Of a stretch of DNA of 64,000 bases, positions 8,231 to 16,417 are shown one piece after another. The position numbers were made by a program, and so were the translations under genes. Source of the DNA: Planococcus liqunii (GTDB lineage: Bacteria; Bacillota; Bacilli; Bacillales_A; Planococcaceae); assembly GCF_030413595.1 (NCBI RefSeq), contig NZ_CP129238.1, positions 1,116,001 to 1,180,000 on the forward strand, in the 5' to 3' direction. The notes under the pieces are model-generated. The model saw nothing but the letters and a program-made list of their open reading frames with translations. It made no database searches and had not been told where the DNA came from. Position 1 is the first letter of the stretch, and each line of letters starts with the position of its first letter.

Positions 8231-8263
8231 AAAGGGCCATGCGCACAAGCACATGGCCCTTTG
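8231..8263 (-). terminator. Terminator after the bdbC/thioredoxin operon
   Basis: AAAGGGCCATG pairs with CATGGCCCTTT. On the minus strand the stem is followed by a short TTTTAT tail, so efficiency may be moderate and some readthrough into the pseudouridine synthase gene is possible. Confidence 0.65.
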
Positions 8264-8264
8264 T

Positions 8265-8738
8265 TTATTTTTTTAAGACTACTTTGTTAAAGAATTCTTC
8301 CATGTTTTCTTTCGGTTGTTCTCCAACCCAGCGCGAGACTTCTTCGCCATTCTCGTAATGGACTAGTGTCGGTGTCGCTTCGATGAAATATTGCTGCCAT
8401 CCTTGTTCATACTCTAACAGATTGTATTGCAGAACGTCTACATCCATATCTTCAGCAACCGGCATCAAAACAGGCGTAGTTGCCTGGCAATGCGAGCAAG
8501 TCGGGCTGAAGAAATAAACCGTCGTCGGTTCGCCGCTTGCAATTTTTTTATCCAGTTCATCCGGCAGAACGATGTTTTGGTAATTCTCATCATCCAGCTG
8601 ATCGATTGTTGCCTGGTTCAAATCTTCTGTATCGTAGGGGTTATTGGCAAGCTTGCTGCTGTTCGACTGATTGGTCAAAAAGATGATCAGACCGAAAATC
8701 AACACAACGGCTGCACCAATAATAATCATTTTCTTCAT
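8265..8738 (-). CDS. Membrane-anchored thioredoxin-like thiol oxidoreductase
   Basis: A 157-residue thioredoxin-fold protein with an N-terminal membrane anchor (IIIGAAVVLIFGLIIFL) and the active site FFSPTCSHCQATTP near residue 80. The rest of the domain (TPTLVHYENGEEVSRWVG, with the cis-proline) faces outward. It lies 1 nt downstream of bdbC, so it is the probable partner that BdbC re-oxidises, in the role BdbD/DsbA plays elsewhere. It is shorter than BdbD and more thioredoxin-like. RBS GGAGGAAAAG. Confidence 0.85.
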   Translation of the reverse strand: MKKMIIIGAAVVLIFGLIIFLTNQSNSSKLANNPYDTEDLNQATIDQLDDENYQNIVLPDELDKKIASGEPTTVYFFSPTCSHCQATTPVLMPVAEDMDVDVLQYNLLEYEQGWQQYFIEATPTLVHYENGEEVSRWVGEQPKENMEEFFNKVVLKK

Positions 8739-8739
8739 T

Positions 8740-9165
8740 TTACTTTTCCTCCTTCAAAGACTTCCACAGGTAGATGCTCATGCCTGCAATCAAAATAAAA
8801 GCAGTCAGCGCTAAAAATGGAATGGTGATGAATCCGAGATAATTGATGTACTCGCCTGTGCAAGGCACACGTCCGCATGCTGGAGCAGTATCGGACAGGA
8901 AGTCCAGTTTTTGGATTCCATAATGGTAAAGTGAGATGCATCCGCCAATCACTGAGAACACCAGTGTGGTAAGTGCGATTTTAACATTTTTCTGAACATA
9001 GGCGATTCCGATGATAATGACGAGCGGGTACATGAAGATCCGCTGGACCCAACACAACACACATGGTTCATATCCCCGGATTTCAGAAAAATACAGTGAA
9101 CCCATAGTGGCCACAAGTGCCACTCCCCACATGGAAAGCAAAATATTCTCTTGGCGTTTCGACAT
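8740..9165 (-). CDS. bdbC: Disulfide oxidoreductase BdbC (DsbB-like)
   Basis: A 141-residue DsbB-family quinone-linked membrane protein with four helices. Two redox pairs are present: PCVLCW in the first outer loop and CGRVPC in the second. INYLGFITIPFLALTAFI matches BdbC closely. An upstream in-frame ATG at 9225 would add 20 residues that do not resemble the family; I chose the ATG at 9165, with GAGG upstream, where the Bacillus protein aligns. Forms an operon with the downstream thioredoxin-like gene. Confidence 0.9.
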   Translation of the reverse strand: MSKRQENILLSMWGVALVATMGSLYFSEIRGYEPCVLCWVQRIFMYPLVIIIGIAYVQKNVKIALTTLVFSVIGGCISLYHYGIQKLDFLSDTAPACGRVPCTGEYINYLGFITIPFLALTAFILIAGMSIYLWKSLKEEK

Positions 9166-9201
9166 TGGCAGGTACCTCATTTCAAAATTTACTTCCTTAA
9201 A

Positions 9202-9230
9202 AGTATAATTGTTATATGCAAACAAGTAAA
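9202..9230 (-). promoter_or_regulatory. Likely sigma-A promoter of bdbC
   Basis: TTTACT and TATACT spaced by 17 nt on the minus strand, 37 nt or more before the bdbC start. Confidence 0.5.
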
Positions 9231-9296
9231 TTAATATTAACTTGCGCTTTAATCCTATATAATAAAGTTTGAAACTTTTGTGAAGGAGTGTCTGCA

Positions 9297-10841
9297 GTGC
9301 CAGAACAATTCGATTTATCCGATTTTGAAAAAAGCATGGTCATCCGTGAGATGACTTATTCTGATATTGATGCCATCCTGGAAATGCAGCGTCTGTGTTT
9401 TCCAGGGATGGATCCTTGGAAGGAAGAACAATTGCGCAGCCACTTGGGCGTTTTCCCGCAAGGCCAGCTCGTCGCTGAATTGGACGGAAAAGTCATCGGG
9501 TCGTGTTCGAGTTTATTGATCAACTTTGATGAGTATGATGACCGCCATACCTGGGACGATGTGACCGACGGCGGTTACATCACCAACCACAACCCCGACG
9601 GCTACAATATGTACGGGATTGAAGTAATGGTGCACCCGGATTATCGCCGGATGCAAGTAGGGCAGCGCCTGTATGAAGCCAGAAAAGAACTGGCTCGCGA
9701 ATTGAACTTAAAATCGATCATTCTTGGGGGACGCATTCCGAACTACCATAAACATGCGGATGAAATGTCGCCAAGAGAATATGTGGATTCGGTATCGCGC
9801 CACAAAATTTACGATCCTGTTTTAACTTTCCAATTGATGAACGGCTTCCAATTAATGCGCATCAATCCGAATTACTTGCAGGATGATTTGGCATCCGGCA
9901 AGTATGCCACGTTAATGGAGTGGAACAATGTTGACTACAAACCGATTTCCAAACGGCATTTTAAAACAAGTTTGCCGGTTCGCATCTGTGTGGTCCAATA
10001 TTTGATGCGTGCGATTGAATCGTTTGATGACCTCGCGAACCAAGTGGAATACTTTGTAGATGTTGCTTCGGATGCCCATTCTGATTTCGTGGTGTTCCCA
10101 GAAATTTTCACGACTCAGCTGATGTCATTCCTGAACGAACCATCACCGAGCCAAGCCGTCCGCAAGTTGACGGAATATACGCCGCAGTATATTGAATTGT
10201 TTACGGACCTAGCAGTACGCTACAATGTCAATATTATTGGCGGGTCGCATTTCGTAAAAGAAGAAGACGATGAAATTTACAACATTGCGTATTTGTTCCG
10301 CCGCGACGGTTCGATTGACAAGCAGTACAAAATCCACATCACGCCGAATGAACGGAAATGGTGGGGAATTTCAGCAGGGGATTCGGTCCGCGTATTTGAT
10401 ACGGATTGCGGGAAAATCGCGATCCAGATCTGTTACGATATCGAATTTCCGGAATTGGCGCGCATTGCGACCGATATGGGAGCGAACATCATTTTCTCCC
10501 CATTCTGTACAGAAGACCGCCAAGGCTATCTTCGTGTGCGTTACTGTGCACAGGCCCGCGCTGTGGAAAACCAGATTTACACCGTTATTTCCGGAACAGT
10601 CGGCAACTTGCCGCAAACGGAAAACATGGATATCCAATATGCCCAGTCCGGCATTTTTGCACCAAGCGATTTTGAATTTGCCCGTGATGGCATTGTAGGT
10701 GAAACCAATGCCAACCTGGAAATGGTGCTGATCGGGGATGTCGATCTTGAAATCCTTCGCCGCCAGCGCCAAAATGGTACGGTCAAGCAGCTGAAAGACC
10801 GCCGCCATGACGTTTACAGCATCAATTACAAAAAAGATTGA
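9297..10841 (+). CDS. yhcX: GNAT acetyltransferase-nitrilase fusion (YhcX-like)
   Basis: A 514-residue fusion. Residues about 15-210 form a GNAT domain (VMVHPDYRRMQVGQRLYEARK is the acetyl-CoA loop). Residues about 225-490 form a nitrilase-type amidohydrolase with the Glu-Lys-Cys triad at E269 (VFPEIF), K345 (YKIHITP) and C379 (IQICYDIEFPE). Length and order match B. subtilis YhcX. The substrate is unknown. I use the GTG at 9297 because AAGGAG lies 8 nt upstream; the in-frame GTG at 9288 overlaps that site. Confidence 0.9.
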   Translation: MPEQFDLSDFEKSMVIREMTYSDIDAILEMQRLCFPGMDPWKEEQLRSHLGVFPQGQLVAELDGKVIGSCSSLLINFDEYDDRHTWDDVTDGGYITNHNPDGYNMYGIEVMVHPDYRRMQVGQRLYEARKELARELNLKSIILGGRIPNYHKHADEMSPREYVDSVSRHKIYDPVLTFQLMNGFQLMRINPNYLQDDLASGKYATLMEWNNVDYKPISKRHFKTSLPVRICVVQYLMRAIESFDDLANQVEYFVDVASDAHSDFVVFPEIFTTQLMSFLNEPSPSQAVRKLTEYTPQYIELFTDLAVRYNVNIIGGSHFVKEEDDEIYNIAYLFRRDGSIDKQYKIHITPNERKWWGISAGDSVRVFDTDCGKIAIQICYDIEFPELARIATDMGANIIFSPFCTEDRQGYLRVRYCAQARAVENQIYTVISGTVGNLPQTENMDIQYAQSGIFAPSDFEFARDGIVGETNANLEMVLIGDVDLEILRRQRQNGTVKQLKDRRHDVYSINYKKD

Positions 10842-10848
10842 TTTACAG

Positions 10849-10888
10849 GCCGCTTCCATAAAAGGAAGCGGCTTTTATTTGGTTTTTT
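10849..10888 (+). terminator. Terminator after yhcX
   Basis: GCCGCTTCC and GGAAGCGGC form a stem around ATAAAA, followed by TTTTATTTGGTTTTTTT. Confidence 0.88.
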
Positions 10889-10918
10889 TGGTAAACTAAT
10901 TGATATGGAGGGATGTAT

Positions 10919-12619
10919 ATGACATGGAAAGAACGTATCAAACGGTGGTTGGAACATGACAATCTCGATGAAAACACAAAACAGAGTTTGATTCTGCTTC
11001 AAGAAGATGAAAAGTTGGCGGAAGATGCATTTTATCAAGATTTGGTGTTTGGTACCGGCGGAATGCGCGGCGAAATTGGACCGGGCACAAACCGCATGAA
11101 TGTCTACACAGTCCGAAAAGCTTCGCAAGGAATCGCCGATTACATCAAAGAAAACGGCGAACAGGCCATGGCGCGCGGAATGGTGATTGCCTATGACAGC
11201 CGGCGCATGTCCCCTGAGTTTGCGCTGGAAGCGGCCCGTACATTCGCTGCCAACGGCATCCACACGTATTTGTACAGCGGTCCTCGGACGACTCCGCAAT
11301 TGTCGTTCAGTGTCCGGTATTTGAATGCCTTTATGGGGATTGTCATTACGGCAAGCCATAATCCGCCGGAATACAATGGCTATAAAGTCTACGGCGAAGA
11401 CGGCGCCCAGCTGAATCTGGAAGATGCAGACCGGGTGATCGACTACGTCAGCCGGGTAGAAGATGAGCTGAATATCGTCAACAATCAGTACGAAGAAAGC
11501 TTGCTGGTCAAAATCGACGAGAAGATGGACCAGGCTTATATCGCGAACGCTTTGACGGTGCAGGAGCAATCGGCTTCACCAATTTCTGCTGTATTTACGC
11601 CGCTTCATGGCGCTTCAGGTGCTACTGTTAAACGGCTGCTGGAAACGGCAGGGTATGACGGCATCACTTACGTTAAAGAACAGATGGAACCGGATGGTGA
11701 GTTCCCGACCGTAAAATCGCCGAATCCGGAAGAAGCATCGGCTTTTGAAATGGCACAGGTTTACGGCAAGGAAAATGGTGCCGATCTGCTGATCGCAGTG
11801 GACCCGGACGGCGACCGTGTTGGAATTGCGGTTTGGAGCGGAAGCCATTATGAACTGCTGTCCGGCAACCAAACCGGCGCGATTCTGATTGAGTACGTGC
11901 TGCGCCAAAAGCAGAAAAAAGGGACGTTGCCTGAAAATGGCCGTATTTTCAAAACGATTGTAACTTCTGAGTTTGGCCGCGTGATTGCCGATTCGTACGG
12001 TGTCGACTGTGTCGATGTGCTGACCGGTTTTAAATTCATCGGCGAAAAATTGAAAGAAAACGATGTGAAGAAAGAATTCGAGTTTTTATTCGGCTATGAA
12101 GAAAGCTACGGCTACTTGATCCGTGATTTTGCACGGGACAAAGATGCCGTACAGGCCGTCTTGTTGCTTGTAGAAGCGGCTGCGTATTACAAAACGCAAG
12201 GCCAAAGCCTGCACGATGTACTTATCGATCTATACGGCCGTTTCGGCTGGTACCGGGAAGCGCTTGTTTCAGTGACGAAAAAAGGCGTAGATGGTGCGCG
12301 TGAAATCCAAGGATTGCTTGCGGGCATGCGTGAAGAGCCGCTCCAAGCGATTGCAGGCATCCCGGTCGTTTCCATCGAAGATTACGAAACGCAAAAACGG
12401 GTTTTTGTGGATATGAACACTGATGAAAAAATCGAATTGCCGCAAGCGAACGTCATCAAGTATTTCCTGAAAGACGGATCGTGGGTGTGCCTGCGCCCGA
12501 GCGGAACGGAGCCGAAAGTGAAATATTATTTCGGAGTCTTCGCCGATACGGAACAGGAAAGCGACGAGAAGCTGGAACTGATCAAAGAATCGTTCCTGGA
12601 TGAAATGAACAGAAGATGA
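10919..12619 (+). CDS. pgcA: Alpha-phosphoglucomutase / phosphomannomutase PgcA
   Basis: A 566-residue phosphohexomutase that interconverts glucose 6-phosphate and glucose 1-phosphate for cell-wall polymer and glycolipid synthesis. The phosphoserine is S146 in TASHNPPEYNG; the metal loop DPDGDR lies at about 295-300; the sugar loop GYEESYG and the C-terminal phosphate loop RPSGTEPK are present. ATG 10919 has GGAGGG 6 nt upstream; the ATG at 10913 abuts the site. In B. subtilis pgcA (yhxB) directly precedes yhcY-yhcZ; here a repeat element separates them. Confidence 0.93.
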   Translation: MTWKERIKRWLEHDNLDENTKQSLILLQEDEKLAEDAFYQDLVFGTGGMRGEIGPGTNRMNVYTVRKASQGIADYIKENGEQAMARGMVIAYDSRRMSPEFALEAARTFAANGIHTYLYSGPRTTPQLSFSVRYLNAFMGIVITASHNPPEYNGYKVYGEDGAQLNLEDADRVIDYVSRVEDELNIVNNQYEESLLVKIDEKMDQAYIANALTVQEQSASPISAVFTPLHGASGATVKRLLETAGYDGITYVKEQMEPDGEFPTVKSPNPEEASAFEMAQVYGKENGADLLIAVDPDGDRVGIAVWSGSHYELLSGNQTGAILIEYVLRQKQKKGTLPENGRIFKTIVTSEFGRVIADSYGVDCVDVLTGFKFIGEKLKENDVKKEFEFLFGYEESYGYLIRDFARDKDAVQAVLLLVEAAAYYKTQGQSLHDVLIDLYGRFGWYREALVSVTKKGVDGAREIQGLLAGMREEPLQAIAGIPVVSIEDYETQKRVFVDMNTDEKIELPQANVIKYFLKDGSWVCLRPSGTEPKVKYYFGVFADTEQESDEKLELIKESFLDEMNRR

Positions 12620-12623
12620 CAAG

Positions 12624-12643
12624 AGCTCTCTGTACAGGGAGCT
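12624..12643. repeat. Left flanking hairpin of the repeat element, copy 1
   Basis: AGCTCTCTGTACAGGGAGCT is a self-complementary hairpin right after the pgcA stop. It lacks a T-tract. It is almost identical to the functional-looking terminator at 13102-13126 on the other side of the element. Confidence 0.75.
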
Positions 12644-12649
12644 GAGTTT

Positions 12650-13101
12650 ATAGACAAAAGACTTTTTATGTTTGAGAGATGAATGAAAATGCAACAGGAC
12701 ATGGCGGATCCTCTGTTACAGCCGGACGCGTTCCGCGGGCTTGTGCCGAACTAACTCGGAACTTGCGTCCCAAGTGGATTTCGGCACTTCGTCGCTACGC
12801 TGCCCCGCTGGAGTCGCCGGCTTCCACTCCGGACCCTTAACATGAAGGTTATCTGGATGTGTCGCTTTACCTCTTAGGAATGTCTGTTTAAACTTCAATC
12901 CGATTACCATTAACTATCGAATCAAAGAGAGACGCCCCAACCGGTTCGGCCACGAAGACTCCTGTGGGACCAGTGAAAGCTGAAGACCCCGCAGGAGCAG
13001 AGCGACGAGGAGGCTGAGGCTGAGCCCACGGAAAGCGAAGTGGCCGGTCCGGTTGGGTTTATGCATTTGTATTCATTTCATTTAAACTTTTTCTTCAGTC
13101 T
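12650..13101. repeat. Two-armed GC-rich repeat element, copy 1
   Basis: This 452-bp gene-free stretch matches 27340-27765. The left arm (about 12707-12835) begins GTTACAGCCGGACGCGTTCC and ends GGAGTCGCCGGCTTCCACTC. The right arm (about 12932-13062), read in reverse complement, begins CCGGCCACTTCGCTTTCCGTG and contains CCACAGGAGTC, so the arms are diverged inverted copies. An AT-richer centre of about 90 bp is poorly conserved between the two elements. Inside the left arm GTGCCGAA...TTCGGCAC forms a further hairpin. Open frames here are by-products. Such GGACGC-TTCCGCGGGC repeats are, from memory, widespread in Bacillales. Confidence 0.85.
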
Positions 13102-13126
13102 AAGCTCCCTTTACAGGGAGCTTTTT
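13102..13126 (+). terminator. Right flanking terminator of the repeat element, copy 1
   Basis: AAGCTCCCTTTACAGGGAGCTTTTT is a compact stem-loop with a T-tract. It probably is the original pgcA terminator, now separated from pgcA by the element. Confidence 0.8.
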
Positions 13127-13198
13127 CATTCAAAAGGACGAGGCGAAAGCCGGATGAAAACGTGTATGGTAGAACTAATGGCGATGGGAGGGGCAAGA

Positions 13199-14314
13199 AT
13201 GGTATTGGATGAACATTCCAATGTGATTTTATTGAAAGAAATTGCGGAATTGCTGAATGAGGAAACGGATATGGACCGGATGCTGGAAGGGGCCATCTGG
13301 AAATTATTGAATGGCTCCAATTTTGAAACCGCCTGGATTTTTTTCATCGACGAAAAAGGCAAACACAAATTGGTGGCCCAAGCGAATCTTCCTGAAGCCT
13401 TAAAAGCGAACGGCTGCCGGCATCTCCAAAAAGGCGGTTGCTGGTGCGTTAAACGATATCACGACGGCGATTTGAAAAAAGCTTCCAATATCATTGCCTG
13501 CCAGCGGATTGAAAATGCCCGAACCACAAAAACGAAGGGTTCCGGAGGCATCACCCATCATGCGACTGTGCCGCTGCAGTCGGGGACAGAGAAATTCGGC
13601 CTGCTGAACATTGCCGCCCCGGAGAGAACGGGATTTTCAGCAGATGAATTGGCGCTGCTCGAATCCGTGGCGTTTCAAATCGGTTCGGCAATCAAGCGCA
13701 TCGTGCTGACGAAGCAGGAACAGGAATTGGCGCTGGTAAAAGAACGCAACCGGTTGGCGCGGGATTTGCATGATTCGGTCAATCAGCTGCTGTTTTCTGT
13801 TACGCTTACGGCAAGAGGCGGCAGTGAAATGTCTGCCGAGCCGGAAGTGCAGGAAACGTTCCGCGACATCCAGCATTTAACCCAGGAAGCGCTGAATGAA
13901 ATGCGTGCGCTTATTTGGCAGCTGCGGCCAAAAGGGCTGGAGAGCGGATTGCTGGAAGCCATTAAAGGCTACGCCGAAATGCTCGGTTTGACGACAGAAG
14001 TGAAAGTGACAGGCGTCATTCAATTGCCTTCGCGCGCCGAAGAGACGCTGTTCCGCATTGCCCAGGAAGCCTTGAATAACATCCGGAAGCATGCAGGCGT
14101 CAACAAAGTCGAGTTGTTCATGTCGGTCACTTCTTCTGATGTGCTATTGGTGATTAAAGACGAAGGCCGGGGGTTTTTGCTGGATGAGCGGCTCTACATA
14201 CCTTCCATCGGCATTCAAAGCATGCGGGAACGGGCGCAGGCCGAAGGCGGGACCGTCGACTGGTCGAGCGAAATTGGAAAAGGAACGGAAATTCTTGTTC
14301 GAATACCGTACTAG
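13199..14314 (+). CDS. yhcY: GAF-domain sensor histidine kinase, AirS/YhcY type
   Basis: A 371-residue cytoplasmic NarL-class kinase. A GAF domain covers about residues 15-170, a HisKA_3 domain carries the phosphorylated His191 in RDLHDSVNQ, and the ATPase domain shows NNIRKHAG and DEGRGF. The GAF domain holds C73, C81, C83 and C101, an arrangement like the [2Fe-2S] ligands of Staphylococcus AirS, the YhcY orthologue, which senses oxygen and redox state. The frame is open further upstream, into the repeat element and through the terminator, but GGGAGGGG sits just before the ATG at 13199. Partner regulator follows after 17 nt. Confidence 0.88.
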   Translation: MVLDEHSNVILLKEIAELLNEETDMDRMLEGAIWKLLNGSNFETAWIFFIDEKGKHKLVAQANLPEALKANGCRHLQKGGCWCVKRYHDGDLKKASNIIACQRIENARTTKTKGSGGITHHATVPLQSGTEKFGLLNIAAPERTGFSADELALLESVAFQIGSAIKRIVLTKQEQELALVKERNRLARDLHDSVNQLLFSVTLTARGGSEMSAEPEVQETFRDIQHLTQEALNEMRALIWQLRPKGLESGLLEAIKGYAEMLGLTTEVKVTGVIQLPSRAEETLFRIAQEALNNIRKHAGVNKVELFMSVTSSDVLLVIKDEGRGFLLDERLYIPSIGIQSMRERAQAEGGTVDWSSEIGKGTEILVRIPY

Positions 14315-14331
14315 ATTAAGGAGTGGTAGGC

Positions 14332-14964
14332 ATGGTGAAAGTGTTGATTGCCGATGATCATCATGTGGTTCGTCGCGGCTTGCTGTTTTTTCTAAAGACG
14401 CAAAAAGACATTGAAGTCGTCGGGGAAGCAGTAAACGGCAAAGAAGCGGTGGAGATGGCCGGAAAACTTCAGCCGGATCTCGTCTTGATGGATTTGGTTA
14501 TGCCAGTCATGGACGGCATAGAAGCCACACGGGAAATTAAAGAACTATATCCGGAAATCATCGTCTTGATGCTGACCAGTTTCTCGGACCGCGATCATGT
14601 GGTGCCGGCAATGGAAGCGGGGGCAGCCGGCTACCAGTTGAAAGACATCGAACCGGATGAACTGGTGGCGTCGCTCCGCAGTTTGATGCGCGGCGAAAAT
14701 ACTGTGCATCCGAAAGCCAATTCGGAATTATTAAAAGGGCCGGCTGAACCGGCGCCGCATACTGTGAATCTGTTGACGCCGCGCGAGAAGGAAGTGTTGG
14801 CGGAACTGACAAAAGGCAAAAGCAACCGTGAAATTGCATCCGCTTTATTTGTCACCGAAAAAACGGTCAAGACGCATATTTCCAATATTTTTGCCAAACT
14901 GGAAGTTCAGGACCGGACGCAAGCCGCGCTTTATGCGGTCAAGCACGGGTTGACTGAAGCTTAA
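14332..14964 (+). CDS. yhcZ: NarL/FixJ response regulator, AirR/YhcZ type
   Basis: A 210-residue regulator: receiver domain with the acidic pair ADDH near residues 7-10, phosphorylated D54 (LVLMDLVMP) and conserved Lys at about 106 (YQLKDI), then a LuxR-type helix-turn-helix (TPREKEVLAELTKGKSNREI ... TVKTHISNIFAKL). It is the cognate partner of the preceding kinase. I chose ATG 14332 because AAGGAG ends 8 nt upstream; the GTG at 14323 overlaps that site. A strong terminator follows. Confidence 0.92.
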   Translation: MVKVLIADDHHVVRRGLLFFLKTQKDIEVVGEAVNGKEAVEMAGKLQPDLVLMDLVMPVMDGIEATREIKELYPEIIVLMLTSFSDRDHVVPAMEAGAAGYQLKDIEPDELVASLRSLMRGENTVHPKANSELLKGPAEPAPHTVNLLTPREKEVLAELTKGKSNREIASALFVTEKTVKTHISNIFAKLEVQDRTQAALYAVKHGLTEA

Positions 14965-14970
14965 AAATTA

Positions 14971-15012
14971 AAAAGCAGGCACCTACAAAAATTCGTAGGC
15001 GCCTGCTTTTAT
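14971..15012. terminator. Bidirectional terminator between yhcZ and rsgA
   Basis: A 16-bp stem: AAAAGCAGGCACCTAC pairs with GTAGGCGCCTGCTTTT (one mismatch), with A/T tails on both sides. Confidence 0.92.
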
Positions 15013-15020
15013 TCGTTCTT

Positions 15021-16076
15021 TTATCGTTTCTTGACCGGCCGTTTTCTGGAATCCTTCGTAATTTGCTTCCACTTGCTGCGCTCTGCCTTTTGGGCGGCCG
15101 CATCGCTTTTTCGTTCCATATGCGCCAGTTCGCGCTTTAGTTTCAAGTAACTTCTGTAGCGGTCCCGCTGCAATTCGCCTGTCAAAAGCGCTTCCTGGAC
15201 GCGGCAGCCCGGTTCGTTGCCATGCTGGCAGTCCCGGAACCGGCAATGATCGGCAAGCTGCTCGACATCGGAAAAACCGCTTTCGATGCCTTCTTCATAA
15301 TCGCCAAGCTGAAATTCACGCATGCCCGGCGTGTCGATCAACAAACCGCCCCCAGGCAGCCGGACCAGTTCACGGTGCGTGGTCGTATGGCGGCCTTTGC
15401 TGTCGTCTTCCCGGATGTCCTGGACAGCCATCAATTCACTGCCGGACAAAGCGTTGATGAGAGAAGATTTTCCAACGCCGGAAGAACCAAGGAGTGCTCC
15501 GGTCTTATTCGGTGTAAGCAGGTTTTGCAAGTTTTCAATGCCTTCACCGGTAACGCTCGATACCGGATATACCGGCAAACCGAATGCAACCGATTCCACT
15601 TCCTGCAGAAAAGGTTCCAAATTCTCGCATTGATCCTTCTTCGTCAGCACAATCACCGGATTGGCACCTGAATCCCAAGCAGCGATTAAGTAGCGCTCCA
15701 AACGTCGGACATTGAAGTCATGATTCAGCGACATGACGAGGAAGACATAGTCGACGTTCACCGCGATCAATTGGATTTCGGAAGTATCGCCCGCTGCTTT
15801 TCGCGAAAATTGGGAAGAGCGGGGGAGCACTTGATGGATGATCCCTTTTTCTTCTCCGGGCATTTGTTCGACCATGACCCAGTCGCCCACTGCCGGAAAT
15901 TCGCTGTGCAAATGCTCGTGCCGGTATTTGCCGGAAAGCGTGCTCAGCCATTCGCCGCTGTTTGTCACAACCCGGTATATATTTTTATGTTCGAGTGTAA
16001 TGCGCCCCGGAATGCCGGCGGCGCCGATTTTTTCTTGCCAAGCTGTATTCCAGCCGTATTGTTCGATCCAATTCAA
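15021..16076 (-). CDS. rsgA: Ribosome small-subunit-dependent GTPase RsgA (YjeQ/CpgA)
   Basis: A 351-residue circularly permuted GTPase that helps mature the 30S subunit. An OB fold (about 20-90) comes first, then G4 TKKD (145-148), G1 GSSGVGKSS (197-205) and G3 DTPG (248-251). A zinc site follows: C278, C283, H285 and C291 in CRFRDCQHGNEPGC. The tail is rich in lysine and arginine. Bacillales often have a housekeeping copy beside prpC/prkC; this isolated gene may be a second paralogue. Confidence 0.92.
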   Translation of the reverse strand: MNWIEQYGWNTAWQEKIGAAGIPGRITLEHKNIYRVVTNSGEWLSTLSGKYRHEHLHSEFPAVGDWVMVEQMPGEEKGIIHQVLPRSSQFSRKAAGDTSEIQLIAVNVDYVFLVMSLNHDFNVRRLERYLIAAWDSGANPVIVLTKKDQCENLEPFLQEVESVAFGLPVYPVSSVTGEGIENLQNLLTPNKTGALLGSSGVGKSSLINALSGSELMAVQDIREDDSKGRHTTTHRELVRLPGGGLLIDTPGMREFQLGDYEEGIESGFSDVEQLADHCRFRDCQHGNEPGCRVQEALLTGELQRDRYRSYLKLKRELAHMERKSDAAAQKAERSKWKQITKDSRKRPVKKR

Positions 16077-16103
16077 TGTAAGTTCCTCCTATTTATGCAA
16101 AAT

Positions 16104-16141
16104 AAAAAACCATGGATGCGCGCAAATCGCAATCCATGGTT
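16104..16141 (-). terminator. Terminator of a short minus-strand transcript
   Basis: On the minus strand AACCATGGAT pairs with ATCCATGGTT (extended by GCG/CGC), followed by a run of six U and UAUUUU. It ends the transcript that starts near 16256, not rsgA, whose start lies further downstream at 16076. Confidence 0.8.
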
Positions 16142-16168
16142 CCCGGGCATAATGGAAGAAGCGTATCG

Positions 16169-16231
16169 TCAGCGATACACGGAGCGGGACATCATGGATT
16201 GGATTTGCGTATTCAAAAATAAAATAGCCAT
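16169..16231 (-). CDS. Possible 20-residue peptide gene, or small RNA
   Basis: A short frame encoding MAILFLNTQIQSMMSRSVYR, preceded by AGAAAGAGGTGAGGC before ATG. It has a consensus promoter 30-60 nt upstream and its own terminator about 30 nt downstream, so a transcript of about 150 nt is expected. The N-terminus faintly recalls YrzI-type small proteins, but it is shorter, and I cannot assign a family. A non-coding RNA with a chance frame is the main alternative. Confidence 0.5.
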   Translation of the reverse strand: MAILFLNTQIQSMMSRSVYR

Positions 16232-16262
16232 AATGCCTCACCTCTTTCTTCAAGTTACTTTA

Positions 16263-16291
16263 AAGATACTGCAAGCAGAAAGAGGGGTCAA
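16263..16291 (-). promoter_or_regulatory. Sigma-A promoter for the small minus-strand transcript
   Basis: TTGACC (16286-16291) and TATCTT (16263-16268), exactly 17 nt apart, on the minus strand. Confidence 0.72.
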
Positions 16292-16417
16292 GGTTTTTTT
16301 ATCCGAAAATAAAAACTTATCCAATCATTCAGGATTTTTGTTAGTTTCTTCAGAGAAAAGGGAATAGAACAACAGAATGCGAACGGCATATTGGTAATTT
16401 TTAAAGGAGGGACTCAT

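Noticed and set aside
7499..8290. 263-codon plus-strand frame opposite the pseudouridine synthase gene
   Set aside because: Antisense shadow of a clear RluA-family gene; no family resemblance and no ribosome-binding site.
10826..11569. 247-codon minus-strand frame opposite pgcA
   Set aside because: Shadow of the phosphoglucomutase gene; composition is typical of antisense frames.
12716..12910. Minus-strand open frame inside the repeat element (and similar frames at 27701-27931)
   Set aside because: Composition follows the repeat, there is no ribosome-binding site, and the frame is not shared between the two element copies.
13040..13198. In-frame N-terminal extension of the yhcY kinase into the repeat element
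   Set aside because: It would be translated through the terminator hairpin at 13102-13126 and repeat DNA; the ATG at 13199 has a strong ribosome-binding site and fits the family length.
15720..16367. 215-codon plus-strand frame overlapping rsgA and the small minus-strand unit
   Set aside because: Antisense to a conserved GTPase and crossing a terminator; the sequence shows no family features.
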